Source: Micromonospora eburnea
GTDB lineage: Bacteria; Actinomycetota; Actinomycetes; Mycobacteriales; Micromonosporaceae
DNA: 64,000 nt
Direction of reading: 5' to 3'
Assembly (NCBI RefSeq): GCF_900090225.1
Contig: NZ_FMHY01000002.1
Span: 1,364,001-1,428,000, forward strand
The notes below the pieces were generated by a model. It saw only the letters and a list, made by a program, of their open reading frames with translations, did not search any database and was not told the DNA's origin. The position numbers were made by a program, and so were the translations under genes. This document shows positions 16,398 through 25,035 of this stretch, one piece after another (positions within the stretch are counted from its first letter, which is position 1; each line of letters begins with the position of its first letter).

Positions 16398-17618
16398 TCA
16401 TGGTCCGGCCTTCGGGGTGCCACCCTTCGCGCCTGGTGGGGCGAGTGCGTAGCCGTCGTCCCGGCGGATCACCAGGGCCAGCTCCTCCAACATGGACAGC
16501 TTGCGCATGGCGGTACGCAGATCCACCCCGGCGCGGGCCGCGACGCTGTCCAGGGCCAGCGCCTTGCGCCGGGGCAGCGCCTCCAGCACCTGGACCGTCT
16601 CGTCGTCGAGCCGGTCCCGGAGCCGTTCTGGTGCCCGGACGGGCGGGGCCAGGTCGTCGCCGATCCGCCCCACCTCCTCCAGCACGTGTGCCACGCCGGT
16701 GACCAGCCGGGCCCTGGGCTGCTCGCGCAGCAGCTCGTGCGCGCCCACCGACATCGCCGAGGTGACCGGGCCCGGCACCACCATGCCCGGTCGACCGACC
16801 CCGATCGCCCGGTTCAGGGTCTGGGTGGCACCACTGCGGGCCGCCGCCTCCACCAGCACCGTCCCGAGCGTGCCGGCCGCGATGACCCGGTTGCGAATGA
16901 GGAACCGGGGCCGCAGCGGGTCGGCGCCCGGCAGCCATTCGCTGACCAACAGGCCGGTCTCCGCTATCCGGTCGAAGAGCGCCGCGTTGCCCATCGGATA
17001 CGGGCGGTCCACCCCGCAGGCCAACACGGCGACGGTGAGCCCGCCGGCGGTCAACGCGCCCCGGTGCGCGGCGGAGTCGATGCCGAAGGCGCCACCGGAG
17101 ACCACCGTCCAGCCCCGGTCGGCCAGCCCGTAGCCGAGTTCGGTGGCGACGTGCGTCCCGTACGGGGTTGCGGCCCGCGCACCGACGACGGCGACGGAGC
17201 GGTCGAGCGCCTCCCCGAGTGGCCAGGCGCCACGTACCCAAAAGCAGAGCGGCGGCGCGGTCTCCAGGTCGACCCGGCGTTCGGCCCCGGGCAGCACCAG
17301 CCTGCGCAGGTGCGCGACCCGGGCCGGCCACTCGTCGTCCTCGGGGGTGACCACCCGCGCGCCGAGCCGCTCGGTGCGCGCCAGGGCCTGCTCCGCCACC
17401 GCCCTGGCGTCGCCACCGGCCGAGCGGGCGGCCACCCCGGACCGGAGCGCCCGGTCCGGAGCGCCACCGTCGAGCAGCAGGTCCAGCGTGGCGACCGGGC
17501 CGAGCTGGTCGACCAGCCGGTGCACCGACCAGGTCCCCGGCTCGGTCAGCCAGGTCAGGGCCACTCGCGCCAGCCGCCGGTCCGTCATCGCGCTGGACTT
17601 CTCGCTGCGCTCGCTCAT
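16398..17618 (-). CDS. dprA: DNA-processing protein DprA
   Basis: DprA binds incoming single-stranded DNA and loads RecA. The Rossmann core is clear (VAVVGARAATPYGTHVA, VVSGGAFGIDSAAHRGAL, FLIRNRVIAAGTLGTVLVEA), followed by a winged-helix tail (VAARAGVDLRTAMRKLSMLEEL). Two starts are possible. ATG 17618 gives MSERSEKSSA and overlaps the stop of an upstream tiny frame by four bases; ATG 17588 gives MTDRRLARVAL, where family similarity begins. The first eight codons of the longer form come from the 80-bp repeat described separately. Confidence 0.93.
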   Translation of the reverse strand: MSERSEKSSAMTDRRLARVALTWLTEPGTWSVHRLVDQLGPVATLDLLLDGGAPDRALRSGVAARSAGGDARAVAEQALARTERLGARVVTPEDDEWPARVAHLRRLVLPGAERRVDLETAPPLCFWVRGAWPLGEALDRSVAVVGARAATPYGTHVATELGYGLADRGWTVVSGGAFGIDSAAHRGALTAGGLTVAVLACGVDRPYPMGNAALFDRIAETGLLVSEWLPGADPLRPRFLIRNRVIAAGTLGTVLVEAAARSGATQTLNRAIGVGRPGMVVPGPVTSAMSVGAHELLREQPRARLVTGVAHVLEEVGRIGDDLAPPVRAPERLRDRLDDETVQVLEALPRRKALALDSVAARAGVDLRTAMRKLSMLEELALVIRRDDGYALAPPGAKGGTPKAGP

Positions 17619-17698
17619 GCCGGCACTTCGCTTCGCTTCGTGCCGTCATGAGGCACCATGGCGCTGGACCTGATGATTCGCTCGCTGCGCTCGCTCAT
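17615..17698 (-). CDS. Repeat-derived micro-frame, 27 codons, coupled to dprA
   Basis: The frame reads MSERSERIIRSSA..., ending SEVPA and TGA. Its ATG overlaps the previous micro-frame stop and its TGA overlaps the dprA ATG 17618, both as ATGA. No Shine-Dalgarno is visible, so translation would depend on coupling. Whether the peptide has a function is unknown; it could serve only to carry ribosomes from comM to dprA. Confidence 0.45.
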   Translation of the reverse strand: MSERSERIIRSSAMVPHDGTKRSEVPA

Positions 17699-17769
17699 GC
17701 CGGCACTCCGCTTCGCTTCGTACCGTCATGAGGCACCACGGCGCTGGACCTGATGATTCGCTCGCTCAT
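17695..17769 (-). CDS. Repeat-derived micro-frame, 24 codons, coupled to comM
   Basis: The frame reads MSERIIRSSAVVPHDG..., ending SGVPA and TGA. Its ATG (17769) overlaps the comM stop (17766-17768) as ATGA. It is nearly identical in sequence to the next micro-frame but lacks the internal SER duplication. It was probably produced by duplication of the repeat unit. Confidence 0.45.
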   Translation of the reverse strand: MSERIIRSSAVVPHDGTKRSGVPA

Positions 17770-19286
17770 GTGCCCTCTCCTGTCCTGAGCTGGATGGCCT
17801 CCGCTATGTCCCCGCCGTCCGGGCGATCCCGCCCATCCAGGTCGGCGATGCTCCAGGCGAGTCGGATGACCCGATCGAACCCACGGGCGGAGAGCGAACC
17901 GGAGTCGAGCCGCCTGCGCAGCTCGTGGGTGTCCCGCCCGGGCAGCCGCCAAGGCGGGCGGCGCAGGTGCGGGCCGGGGATCTCGGCGTTCACCCGCCGG
18001 CCGGTGGACGCCCACCGGTCGGCGGCGGCCCGGCGTGCGGCGGCGACCCGGGCGGCCACCGTCTGGGACGACTCGTTCGGGGTGCCCGTCTCCAGCAACT
18101 CCGCCGCCCGTACGGGCAGCAGCCGGACCTGCACGTCGACCCGGTCGAGCAGCGGCCCGGAAAGCCGACCCAGGTAGCGCCGCCGAGCCAGCGGAGTGCA
18201 CTCACAGTCCGCGTCGCCGGAGGGCTTCGCGCACGGGCAGGGGTTGGCGGCCAGCACCAGTTGCGTGCGGGCCGGGTATTCCGTGGCGCCCCGGGTCCGG
18301 GCGACCCGTACCCGGCCGCTCTCCAGTGGCTGGCGCAGCGCCTCCAGCGCCCCCTTGCTGAATTCGGGCGCCTCGTCGAGGAAGAGCACCCCGCGATGGG
18401 CCAGCGACACCGCGCCGGGCCGGGCGAGCCCCGAACCGCCGCCGACCAGGGCGGGGACCGTGGCGGTGTGGTGCGGTGCCTGGAACGGCGGCCGGCGTAG
18501 CAGCCGCCCGCCGGGCGGCAGGAGCCCGGCGATGGAGTGCAGGGCGGTGACCTCCAGCGCGGCGTCGTCGTCGAGTTCCGGCAGGATCGACGGAAGACGC
18601 TCGGCGAGCATGGTCTTGCCGGCCCCCGGAGGCCCGAGCAGCGCCAGATGGTGCCCGCCTGCCGCGGCCACCTCCAGCGCCCGCCGGCCGAGCAGCTGCC
18701 CGGCCACCTCGGCGAGGTCCGGACCGTCCTCGTCGGAGGTCGGCGCGAACGCCGGCGGCGGGAGCAACGGCGAACCGTCCCGGACGAAGGCGACCAGCCG
18801 GTGCAGGTTGTCGACCGCGCGTACCTGGACGCCGGGGATCACTGACGCCTCGGCGGCGTTGCCGGCCGGCACCACCACCCGCGGGAAACCGGCTCGGGCC
18901 GCGGCGGCGACCATCGGCAGCACACCCCGTACCGGGCGGACCGTGCCGTCCAGGCCGAGCTCGCCGAGGATCACCGTCCGCTCCAACGGCAACAGCGGTA
19001 GTTCACCCGAGCCGCCGAGCACCGCCGCCGCGATGGCCAGGTCGAACGCGGATCCGTACTTCGGCAGGGTGGCCGGGAGTAGATTGAGGGTGATCCGCCG
19101 GTTCGGCCACTTCTGGCCGGAGTTGACGATGGCCGCGCGGACCCGGTCCCGGGCCTCGTGCAGGGCCGTGTCGGGCAGGCCGGAGATCGCGACACCCGGC
19201 AGCCCGGGTGCCAGATCGGCCTCCACCTCCACCACGTGCCCGGCCACTCCGACCAGGCCCACGGAGAGCACCTTGGCGTAGCTCAT
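17766..19286 (-). CDS. comM: YifB/ComM family Mg-chelatase-like AAA+ ATPase
   Basis: A 506-residue AAA+ protein of the ComM group, which promotes branch migration during natural transformation in other bacteria. It has the N-terminal Lon-like domain (GLPGVAISGLPDTALHEARDR), Walker A LLGPPGAGKTML, Walker B GVLFLDEAPEF, and a cysteine cluster NPCPCAKPSGDADCEC. ATG 19286 lies two bases after the yraN stop codon, so they form one operon with dprA and perhaps xerC. Confidence 0.93.
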   Translation of the reverse strand: MSYAKVLSVGLVGVAGHVVEVEADLAPGLPGVAISGLPDTALHEARDRVRAAIVNSGQKWPNRRITLNLLPATLPKYGSAFDLAIAAAVLGGSGELPLLPLERTVILGELGLDGTVRPVRGVLPMVAAAARAGFPRVVVPAGNAAEASVIPGVQVRAVDNLHRLVAFVRDGSPLLPPPAFAPTSDEDGPDLAEVAGQLLGRRALEVAAAGGHHLALLGPPGAGKTMLAERLPSILPELDDDAALEVTALHSIAGLLPPGGRLLRRPPFQAPHHTATVPALVGGGSGLARPGAVSLAHRGVLFLDEAPEFSKGALEALRQPLESGRVRVARTRGATEYPARTQLVLAANPCPCAKPSGDADCECTPLARRRYLGRLSGPLLDRVDVQVRLLPVRAAELLETGTPNESSQTVAARVAAARRAAADRWASTGRRVNAEIPGPHLRRPPWRLPGRDTHELRRRLDSGSLSARGFDRVIRLAWSIADLDGRDRPDGGDIAEAIQLRTGEGT

Positions 19287-19288
19287 GG

Positions 19289-19648
19289 CTAGAACGCGCC
19301 TCTCAGGTGCTCGACCCGCGCCGGGCCGGCGACCGGGAGCCGGACAGCCAGCACGTCGAAGCGGACCTCGTCGGCGACGGTGCCCGTCTCGGCGAGCCAA
19401 CGGGCTGCCAGGCCCCGCAGCCGGCGTGCCTTCGCCGGCACGACCGCCTCGGCCGGGGTGCCGAAGTCGTCCGTACGACGGGTCTTCACCTCGCAGAAGG
19501 CGAGCACCACGCCGTCCCAGGCGATGATGTCGATCTCCCCGTCTGGGCAGCGCCAGTTCCGGGCGACCGGGCGCAGCCCCGCCTCGATCAGGTGCCGGAC
19601 AGCGCACCGCTCCCCGTACGCGCCGACGGCCTGGTTCCGCTTCGTCAT
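19289..19648 (-). CDS. yraN: UPF0102 (YraN) family nuclease-like protein
   Basis: A 119-residue protein with the YraN restriction-endonuclease-like fold: start MTKRNQAVGAYGERCAVRHL, then NWRCPDGEIDIIAWDG and FCEVKTRR, the PD-(D/E)xK-type active-site residues. Role unknown, possibly Holliday-junction or recombination related. ATG 19648 matches the family start; the frame is open to 19741 upstream. First gene of the yraN-comM-dprA operon. Confidence 0.92.
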   Translation of the reverse strand: MTKRNQAVGAYGERCAVRHLIEAGLRPVARNWRCPDGEIDIIAWDGVVLAFCEVKTRRTDDFGTPAEAVVPAKARRLRGLAARWLAETGTVADEVRFDVLAVRLPVAGPARVEHLRGAF

Positions 19649-19891
19649 GCCGGCCACGGTGCGCCTCCGGCGGCCCGGTGGTGGTGTTTCGCCCGGCGTC
19701 GGTGTGGACAACCGACGCCCTGTGGACGGGCTGACGATCATGTTTCGGCTGTGCTAGCGCACCGCGATGCCGGTGGCTGAGCCGGCACCGTTCGTTACTC
19801 GGCGTGTTCGTGATGGACCGGTCGGTGTGGCATCGGCTGCGGTGCGAGCTGGCGCGGGGGCGGATGGCGCGCGTGGAGCCGGTCGCATACG

Positions 19892-21034
19892 GTGCCGATC
19901 GTGGACGGACGACGGAGCTTTCCCGAGGATCAACGGGGGTCGCACTGGAACGACCCCGGATACGCCGAGCCGGACTGGCGCGCCGCCAGTGAGCCGCGCT
20001 ACCGCGACGACGACTACCCTGCCCCGGAGCAGCGCACCGGCGGCGAGACCCGGTACGGCGAGCCGGGACGGTTCGGCGCGGTCGATCCGCTGGGCGACGA
20101 CACCGAGAGCTACCGGGGATCGCGACGGCTGGGCGACCCGGAGATCTCCGGAGAACTGCCGGGCGAGCGCGGCGGCCGCCGGGCGGCGCGCGAGACCGGC
20201 GATCTCGGCGGGGACGTACGCGAGAGCGCGGCCGACCCGCTCGGCCTGGACCGTACGGGCGACGTGCTGCGTCCGAGCCCGCTGGCCGGATATCCGATCG
20301 TCGAGCCCGCCCAGCCGGCCGAACCGGCCGTCGCGGCCCCGGTGTTGCTGACCGTCGGGGATCGGCCGGCGCACGGCATGTCCACACCGCTGACGGTCGA
20401 GGATCGGCCGGCGCATGGCAGCCCCGCACCGCTGGCGGTCGGGGATCGGCCGGCGCATGGCGGTCCCGCACCGCTGGCGGTCGGGGATCGGCCGGCGCAT
20501 GGCGGTCCCGCACCGCTGGCGGTCGGGGATCGGCCGGCGCATGGCGGTCCCGCACCGCTGACGGTCGGGGATCGGCCGGCGCACGGCATGCCCACGCCGC
20601 TGACCGTCGGGGAGCGGCCCGCCGCGCCCGGGAGCGAGGCGGTGAGCGGCCCCGCGCCGCACCCGTTGGACCTGCCGACCGGCCCGATGCCCGCGGTCGC
20701 GCCCCGGCTGGACGGTCCGCCGCCCGGGGACGGCGTCTACCGGACCCGCCGGCCGGCGCTCGCGGTGCTGCTGGCATTGCTGGTGCTGGTCCTGGAGGTC
20801 CCGGCGCTGCGGGTGCTCCTGCGCGGCCTGGTGGGCGATCCGGTCTCGACCTCGCACGTCGTGGTGGGCTCGTTCCTCGTGCTGGGGCTGCCGATCTTCG
20901 GCACGGGGCTGTACGGGCTGCGTACCGGCGGGCTGGCGCTCGCCGACGGCAGCCGTGGCTGGCTCCGGCCGCCGACGGCGTACCTCACGGTCGGGCTCGT
21001 GCTCTTCGTCGCGGCGGCGATCGCCGCCCGCTGA
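19892..21034 (+). CDS. Hypothetical membrane protein with 14-residue tandem repeats
   Basis: I do not recognise a family. The 380-residue product has a charged, disordered N-terminal third (Asp/Arg/Tyr/Glu-rich), about seven near-identical 14-residue repeats [14 protein letters not shown] (residues ~152-245), a Pro-rich linker and three C-terminal membrane segments ([51 protein letters not shown]). It is likely an integral membrane protein with a long cytoplasmic repeat arm. GTG 19892 or GTG 19901 are possible starts. It lies between yraN and rpsB, at the other edge of the inverted segment. Confidence 0.75.
   Translation: MPIVDGRRSFPEDQRGSHWNDPGYAEPDWRAASEPRYRDDDYPAPEQRTGGETRYGEPGRFGAVDPLGDDTESYRGSRRLGDPEISGELPGERGGRRAARETGDLGGDVRESAADPLGLDRTGDVLRPSPLAGYPIVEPAQPAEPAVAAPVLLTVGDRPAHGMSTPLTVEDRPAHGSPAPLAVGDRPAHGGPAPLAVGDRPAHGGPAPLAVGDRPAHGGPAPLTVGDRPAHGMPTPLTVGERPAAPGSEAVSGPAPHPLDLPTGPMPAVAPRLDGPPPGDGVYRTRRPALAVLLALLVLVLEVPALRVLLRGLVGDPVSTSHVVVGSFLVLGLPIFGTGLYGLRTGGLALADGSRGWLRPPTAYLTVGLVLFVAAAIAAR
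20345..20626 (+). repeat. 42-bp in-frame tandem repeat, about seven units
   Basis: Full units start at 20345, 20387, 20429, 20471, 20513 and 20555, with a partial unit at 20597. Units 3-5 are nearly identical at the DNA level (ccgctggcggtcggggatcg start), the outer units have diverged. This is the pattern of recent unit duplication and a likely variable-number locus. Confidence 0.92.
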
Positions 21035-21420
21035 CCGGCCGTGGTGTCGGCCGGCCCGGGTCCCCGCCGGGCTGGCCGGCCGCGCCGGTTGCGGCTTGTC
21101 GGCGTGTCCAGTCGTCGGAACACCCTGAGACGCCGCACGTCAGGGTGCCGAACCGTCGGCGCCGCGTCCGAGGTACGCCCGGAATTCGACCCTGTGGGCG
21201 TTCCCGCACCCCGGAACCGGCGTACGGGGAAGGGGCGTACACTGGTCGACTGGCGACCGCCGTGTGCGGTCGACCTCGCGCGCCCTCTCCGCGGACCAGT
21301 TCGTGGGGCGACGGCCTCCCTGGTCCCGATTCTGATCGGGTCCGTCACGGCCGACGACCGGGTGCCAGGCGTCCGGCCGCCGGCCGGACGGGACAACCAG
21401 GGATAATTAGGAGTAACACC
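21035..21420 (+). promoter_or_regulatory. 386-bp leader/promoter region of rpsB
   Basis: No gene is seen. It should hold the rpsB promoter and a long 5' leader. A hairpin CCCGAT-TCTG-ATCGGG lies at about 21326-21341 and an AGGAG sits at 21410. A leader through which S2 represses its own synthesis is known in other bacteria; here it is only a possibility. Confidence 0.4.
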
Positions 21421-22248
21421 ATGGCCGTCGTGACCATGCGCCAGCTGCTGGAGAGCGGTGTCCACTTCGGGCACCAGACGCGGCGCTGGAACCCGAAGAT
21501 GAAGCGCTTCATCTTCACCGAGCGCAACGGTATCTACATCATCGACCTGCGCCAGACCCTCGACTACATCGAGAAGGCGTACGACTTCGTGCGCAGCACC
21601 GTCGCCGAGGGTGGCAGCATCCTCTTCGTCGGCACCAAGAAGCAGGCCCAGGAGGCCATCGCCGAGCAGGCGACCCGGGTCGGCCAGCCGTACGTGAACC
21701 ACCGCTGGCTCGGCGGCATGCTGACCAACTTCCAGACGGTGTACAAGCGGCTCCAGCGGATGAAGGAGCTGGAGGCTCTCGGTGACCTGAGCGGCACCGC
21801 CGCCGGGTACACCAAGAAGGAGACCCTGCAGCTGTCCCGTGAGAAGGACAAGCTGACCAAGACCCTCGGTGGTCTGCGGGACATGCAGAAGCTCCCGGCC
21901 GCGGTCTGGGTGGTCGACACCAAGAAGGAGCACATCGCCGTCGACGAGGCCCGCAAGCTGGGTATCCCGGTGATCGCCGTGCTCGACACCAACTGCGACC
22001 CGGACGAGGTCGACTTCCCGATCCCGGGCAACGACGACGCCATCCGCTCGGCCGAGCTGCTGACCAAGGTCGTCGCCGCCGCGGTCGCCGACGGTCTGAT
22101 CGCCCGCTCCGGCCGCCGCCGCGGCACCGACGAGAAGCCCGAGCCGGGCCAGGTCGGCGCCGACGAGCCGCTGGCCGAGTGGGAGCGCGAGCTGCTCGAG
22201 GAGCCGAAGAAGGGCGACGAGCAGCCGGCGACCACCGCCGCGGAGTGA
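21421..22248 (+). CDS. rpsB: 30S ribosomal protein S2
   Basis: S2 binds late to the 30S subunit and is needed for S1 binding. The 275-residue product shows [52 protein letters not shown] and [22 protein letters not shown]. It has an acidic C-terminal extension of about 35 residues. ATG 21421 follows AGGAG. It forms the classic rpsB-tsf pair, separated by 135 bp with an internal hairpin. Confidence 0.97.
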   Translation: MAVVTMRQLLESGVHFGHQTRRWNPKMKRFIFTERNGIYIIDLRQTLDYIEKAYDFVRSTVAEGGSILFVGTKKQAQEAIAEQATRVGQPYVNHRWLGGMLTNFQTVYKRLQRMKELEALGDLSGTAAGYTKKETLQLSREKDKLTKTLGGLRDMQKLPAAVWVVDTKKEHIAVDEARKLGIPVIAVLDTNCDPDEVDFPIPGNDDAIRSAELLTKVVAAAVADGLIARSGRRRGTDEKPEPGQVGADEPLAEWERELLEEPKKGDEQPATTAAE

Positions 22249-22254
22249 TCGAAC

Positions 22255-22300
22255 CGTCGCGTCCCCATCGTCCGGTTTTTCGCCCGGTGGGGGCGCGACG
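22255..22300 (+). terminator. Hairpin between rpsB and tsf
   Basis: CGTCGCG (22255-22261) pairs with CGCGACG (22294-22300), followed inward by TCCCC with GGGGG and CCGG with CCGG, leaving a TTTTTCGC loop. No T tract follows, so partial termination or mRNA processing that keeps tsf below rpsB is more likely than full termination. Confidence 0.6.
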
Positions 22301-22383
22301 GGTCCCCGGGCACAACCGGCCCGGATCCGGGTAACCGGCACCCAGACCATCCCACCGCAGCCTCAAGACCCGAAGAGAGAGTC

Positions 22384-23211
22384 ATGTCCAACTTCACCGC
22401 CGCGGACGTCAAGAAGCTCCGCGACCTCACCGGCGCCGGCATGATGGACTGCAAGAAGGCGCTGACCGAGGCCGAGGGCGACTTCGACAAGGCCGTCGAG
22501 ATCCTGCGTGTCAAGGGCGCCAAGGACGTCGGCAAGCGGGCCGGCCGTACCGCCGCCAACGGCCTCATCGCGCACGCCGGCCAGGCGCTGCTCGAACTCA
22601 ACTGCGAGACCGACTTCGTCGCCAAGAACGACGCCTTCATCGCGCTGGCCCAGCAGCTGGTCGAGCACGGCGTGGCCAGCGGCGTGAGCAACGCCGAGGA
22701 GCTGCTCGCCAGCACCATCGACGGCAAGAGCGTCGCCGACCTGGTCCAGGAGCAGTCGGCCAAGATCGGCGAGAAGCTGGTCCTCAACCGCTTCGGCAAG
22801 CTCGACGGCACCACCGCCGTCTACCTGCACCGTAAGAGCCAGGACCTGCCGCCGGCCGTCGGCGTGCTGGTGCAGTACACCGGCAAGAGCGACGAGGCCG
22901 CCGACGCGGACGCCCGCGGCGTGGCCATGCAGATCGCCGCGATGCGGCCGCGGTACCTCACCCGCGACGAGGTCCCGGCGGAGGTCGTCGAGTCGGAGCG
23001 GCGTGTCGCCGAGCAGACCGCCCGCGAGGAGAACAAGCCCGAGGCGGCGCTGCCGAAGATCGTCGAGGGCCGGGTCAACGCCTTCTTCAAGGACTTCGTG
23101 CTGCTGGAGCAGGCGTCGGTCGCCGACAACAAGAAGACGGTGAAGCAGGTGCTGGCCGAGGCCGGCATCGAGGCCACCGGCTTCCTGCGGTTCGAGGTCG
23201 GCCAGGCCTGA
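22384..23211 (+). CDS. tsf: Elongation factor Ts
   Basis: EF-Ts recycles EF-Tu by nucleotide exchange. The 275-residue product has the N-terminal UBA-like helix ([21 protein letters not shown]), the core [13 protein letters not shown] and the C-terminal [13 protein letters not shown]...[18 protein letters not shown] lies close upstream of ATG 22384. Followed by a strong hairpin. Confidence 0.97.
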   Translation: MSNFTAADVKKLRDLTGAGMMDCKKALTEAEGDFDKAVEILRVKGAKDVGKRAGRTAANGLIAHAGQALLELNCETDFVAKNDAFIALAQQLVEHGVASGVSNAEELLASTIDGKSVADLVQEQSAKIGEKLVLNRFGKLDGTTAVYLHRKSQDLPPAVGVLVQYTGKSDEAADADARGVAMQIAAMRPRYLTRDEVPAEVVESERRVAEQTAREENKPEAALPKIVEGRVNAFFKDFVLLEQASVADNKKTVKQVLAEAGIEATGFLRFEVGQA

Positions 23212-23258
23212 GCCGTCGCCCCGGGCGCAGGACGCGTCCGGGGCCAGGGGAACGTCAA

Positions 23259-23302
23259 CGAGGAGGCCGCCGGTGTACGTGACACGCACCGCGGCCTCCT
23301 CG
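23259..23302 (+). terminator. Strong hairpin after tsf
   Basis: CGAGGAGGCCG (23259-23269) pairs with CGGCCTCCTCG (23292-23302), extended by CGGTG/CACCG with a single bulged C; the loop is 23276-23286. It probably terminates the rpsB-tsf transcript before pyrH. Confidence 0.8.
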
Positions 23303-23372
23303 TCGCATAAGGTCGGCAACGGCAGGTACGCGGTACGCGCGCCCGAGGGTGCGCGACGGAAGGGCGGGGCGG

Positions 23373-24140
23373 ATGACGCAGGTTGTGAGTGACCGGAGCC
23401 TGGCGGCGGATGATCCGACCGCCCCACCGCCCGGCCGGGCCCGGCGGGTGGTGCTGAAGCTGTCCGGCGAGGTCTTCGGCGGCGGCGCGATCGGCGTCGA
23501 CCCGGACGTCGTGCAGGGCATCGCCCGGCAGATCGCGACCGTGGTCCGCCGCGGCGTACAGGTTTCCGTGGTGGTCGGCGGCGGCAACTTCTTCCGCGGC
23601 GCCGAGCTGCAGAAGCGCGGCATGGACCGGGCCCGGGCCGACTACATGGGCATGCTCGGCACGGTGATGAACTGCCTGGCCCTCCAGGACTTCCTGGAGA
23701 AGGAGGGCGTCGAGACCCGGGTGCAGAGCGCGATCACCATGGCCCAGGTCGCCGAGCCGTACATCCCGCTGCGGGCGATCCGGCACCTGGAGAAGGGCCG
23801 AGTGGTCATCTTCGGCGCGGGCGCCGGGATGCCGTACTTCTCCACCGACACGGTCGCCGCCCAGCGGGCGCTGGAGATCCGCGCCGACGTGGTGCTGATG
23901 AGCAAGAACGGTGTGGACGCCGTCTACACCGCTGACCCCCGGATCGACCCCTCCGCGAGCAAGCTCGACTCGATCACCTTCTCCGAGGTGCTGCGCCGCA
24001 ACCTGCGGGTGGCCGACGCCGCGGCGTTCAGCCTCTGCATGGAGAACGGCCTGCCGATGCTGGTCTTCGGCGCCCAGGGCGACGACACGATCGTCCGCGC
24101 CGTCGGCGGTGAGAAGATCGGCACCCTGATCACCGCCTGA
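23373..24140 (+). CDS. pyrH: Uridylate kinase (UMP kinase)
   Basis: PyrH phosphorylates UMP to UDP, the entry to CTP and UDP-sugar synthesis. The 255-residue protein has an amino-acid-kinase fold: [46 protein letters not shown] and [13 protein letters not shown]. About 25 extra N-terminal residues precede the core. ATG 23373 has GGGCGGGG upstream. Next gene is frr, the usual pair. Confidence 0.96.
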   Translation: MTQVVSDRSLAADDPTAPPPGRARRVVLKLSGEVFGGGAIGVDPDVVQGIARQIATVVRRGVQVSVVVGGGNFFRGAELQKRGMDRARADYMGMLGTVMNCLALQDFLEKEGVETRVQSAITMAQVAEPYIPLRAIRHLEKGRVVIFGAGAGMPYFSTDTVAAQRALEIRADVVLMSKNGVDAVYTADPRIDPSASKLDSITFSEVLRRNLRVADAAAFSLCMENGLPMLVFGAQGDDTIVRAVGGEKIGTLITA

Positions 24141-24217
24141 GCGGCCCAGCCGAGCCAACAGCGGTCCTCCGATACGACACAGTTCACGACGAGCAACAGA
24201 AGGAGGCGAGGAGACCG

Positions 24218-24775
24218 GTGATCGACGACACCCTCCTCGAGGCCGAGGAGAAGATGGAGCGCGCCATCGAGCACGCCAAGGAGGAGTTCGGCGGCATCCG
24301 CACCGGTCGCGCCAACGCCGCCATGTTCTCCCGGATCGTCATCGACTACTACGGCAGCCCCACTCCGCTGCCCCAGATGGCGTCCATCGGGGTCCCCGAG
24401 CCGCGTATGGTGATCATTAAGCCGTACGACAACTCGCAGCTCAACACGATGGAAAAGGCGATCCGCGACTCCGACCTCGGGGTGAACCCGAACAACGAGG
24501 GCACCCAGCTGCGTATCCTGCTCCCGCAGATGACCGAGGAGCGGCGCCGCGAGATGATCAAGGTCGCCCGGCAGAAGGGCGAGGAGGCCAAGGTGGCCGT
24601 CCGCAACGTCCGCCGCAAGGGTAAGGAAGAGCTGGACCGCCTGGTCAAGGACGGCGAGGTCGGCGAGGACGAGGGCCGGCGCGCCGAGAAGGAGCTGGAC
24701 GACCTGACCCAGCGGTTCGTCGCCACCATCGACGAGTTGATCAAGCACAAGGAGAACGAGCTGCTCGAGGTCTGA
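24218..24775 (+). CDS. frr: Ribosome recycling factor
   Basis: RRF splits post-termination ribosomes with EF-G. The 185-residue protein has the full two-domain length: [23 protein letters not shown], the beta-domain with [17 protein letters not shown], and the C-terminal helix with [12 protein letters not shown] and [18 protein letters not shown] 24218 is preceded by AAGGAGG and a second GAGGAG. Confidence 0.97.
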   Translation: MIDDTLLEAEEKMERAIEHAKEEFGGIRTGRANAAMFSRIVIDYYGSPTPLPQMASIGVPEPRMVIIKPYDNSQLNTMEKAIRDSDLGVNPNNEGTQLRILLPQMTEERRREMIKVARQKGEEAKVAVRNVRRKGKEELDRLVKDGEVGEDEGRRAEKELDDLTQRFVATIDELIKHKENELLEV

Positions 24776-24806
24776 GCGGTCCGCCACCCGTTGCGGCACC
24801 GGCGCG

Positions 24807-24829
24807 CCGCCACCCACCTCGGGTGGCGG
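24807..24829 (+). terminator. Terminator-like hairpin after frr
   Basis: CCGCCACCC-ACCTC-GGGTGGCGG forms a perfect 9-bp stem 31 bp after the frr stop. A competing upstream copy of the left arm (24780-24789) could pair with the same right arm, which allows alternative folding. Confidence 0.7.
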
Positions 24830-25035
24830 ACCCGGTGCCGTCGTCGTGGTGGGCCAGCGTCCGCCGTCCCGGGATCGCGAGTGCAGTAGGCTCGGCACGA
24901 CTCCCGACCACCACGGGGTGAACGGCGGGGATCTCCCGGCCGTCGGGTCGGTCAACCGAAACAGTCGCGCCTGTAGGGGATGGTCTTGGTCTTGCGTCAT
25001 GTGGTGGCTCTCGTACCGCTTCCGCTCGGTACGTG

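Larger units (their letters stand above)
17590..17770. repeat. 80-bp tandem repeat carrying start/stop-coupled micro-frames
   Basis: Two units and a partial third lie between comM and dprA: from 17590 (9 bases shorter), from 17661, and a partial from 17741. Copies 2 and 3 are exactly 80 bp apart. On the - strand each unit contains ATGAGCGAGCG near its start and GCATGAGC at its end, so a unit forms an open frame whose stop overlaps the next start. Confidence 0.9.

Noticed and set aside
19289-19741. Longer start for yraN at 19741
   Set aside because: The first 31 residues are Pro/Arg-rich and unlike the family; MTKRNQAVGAYGE at 19648 matches.
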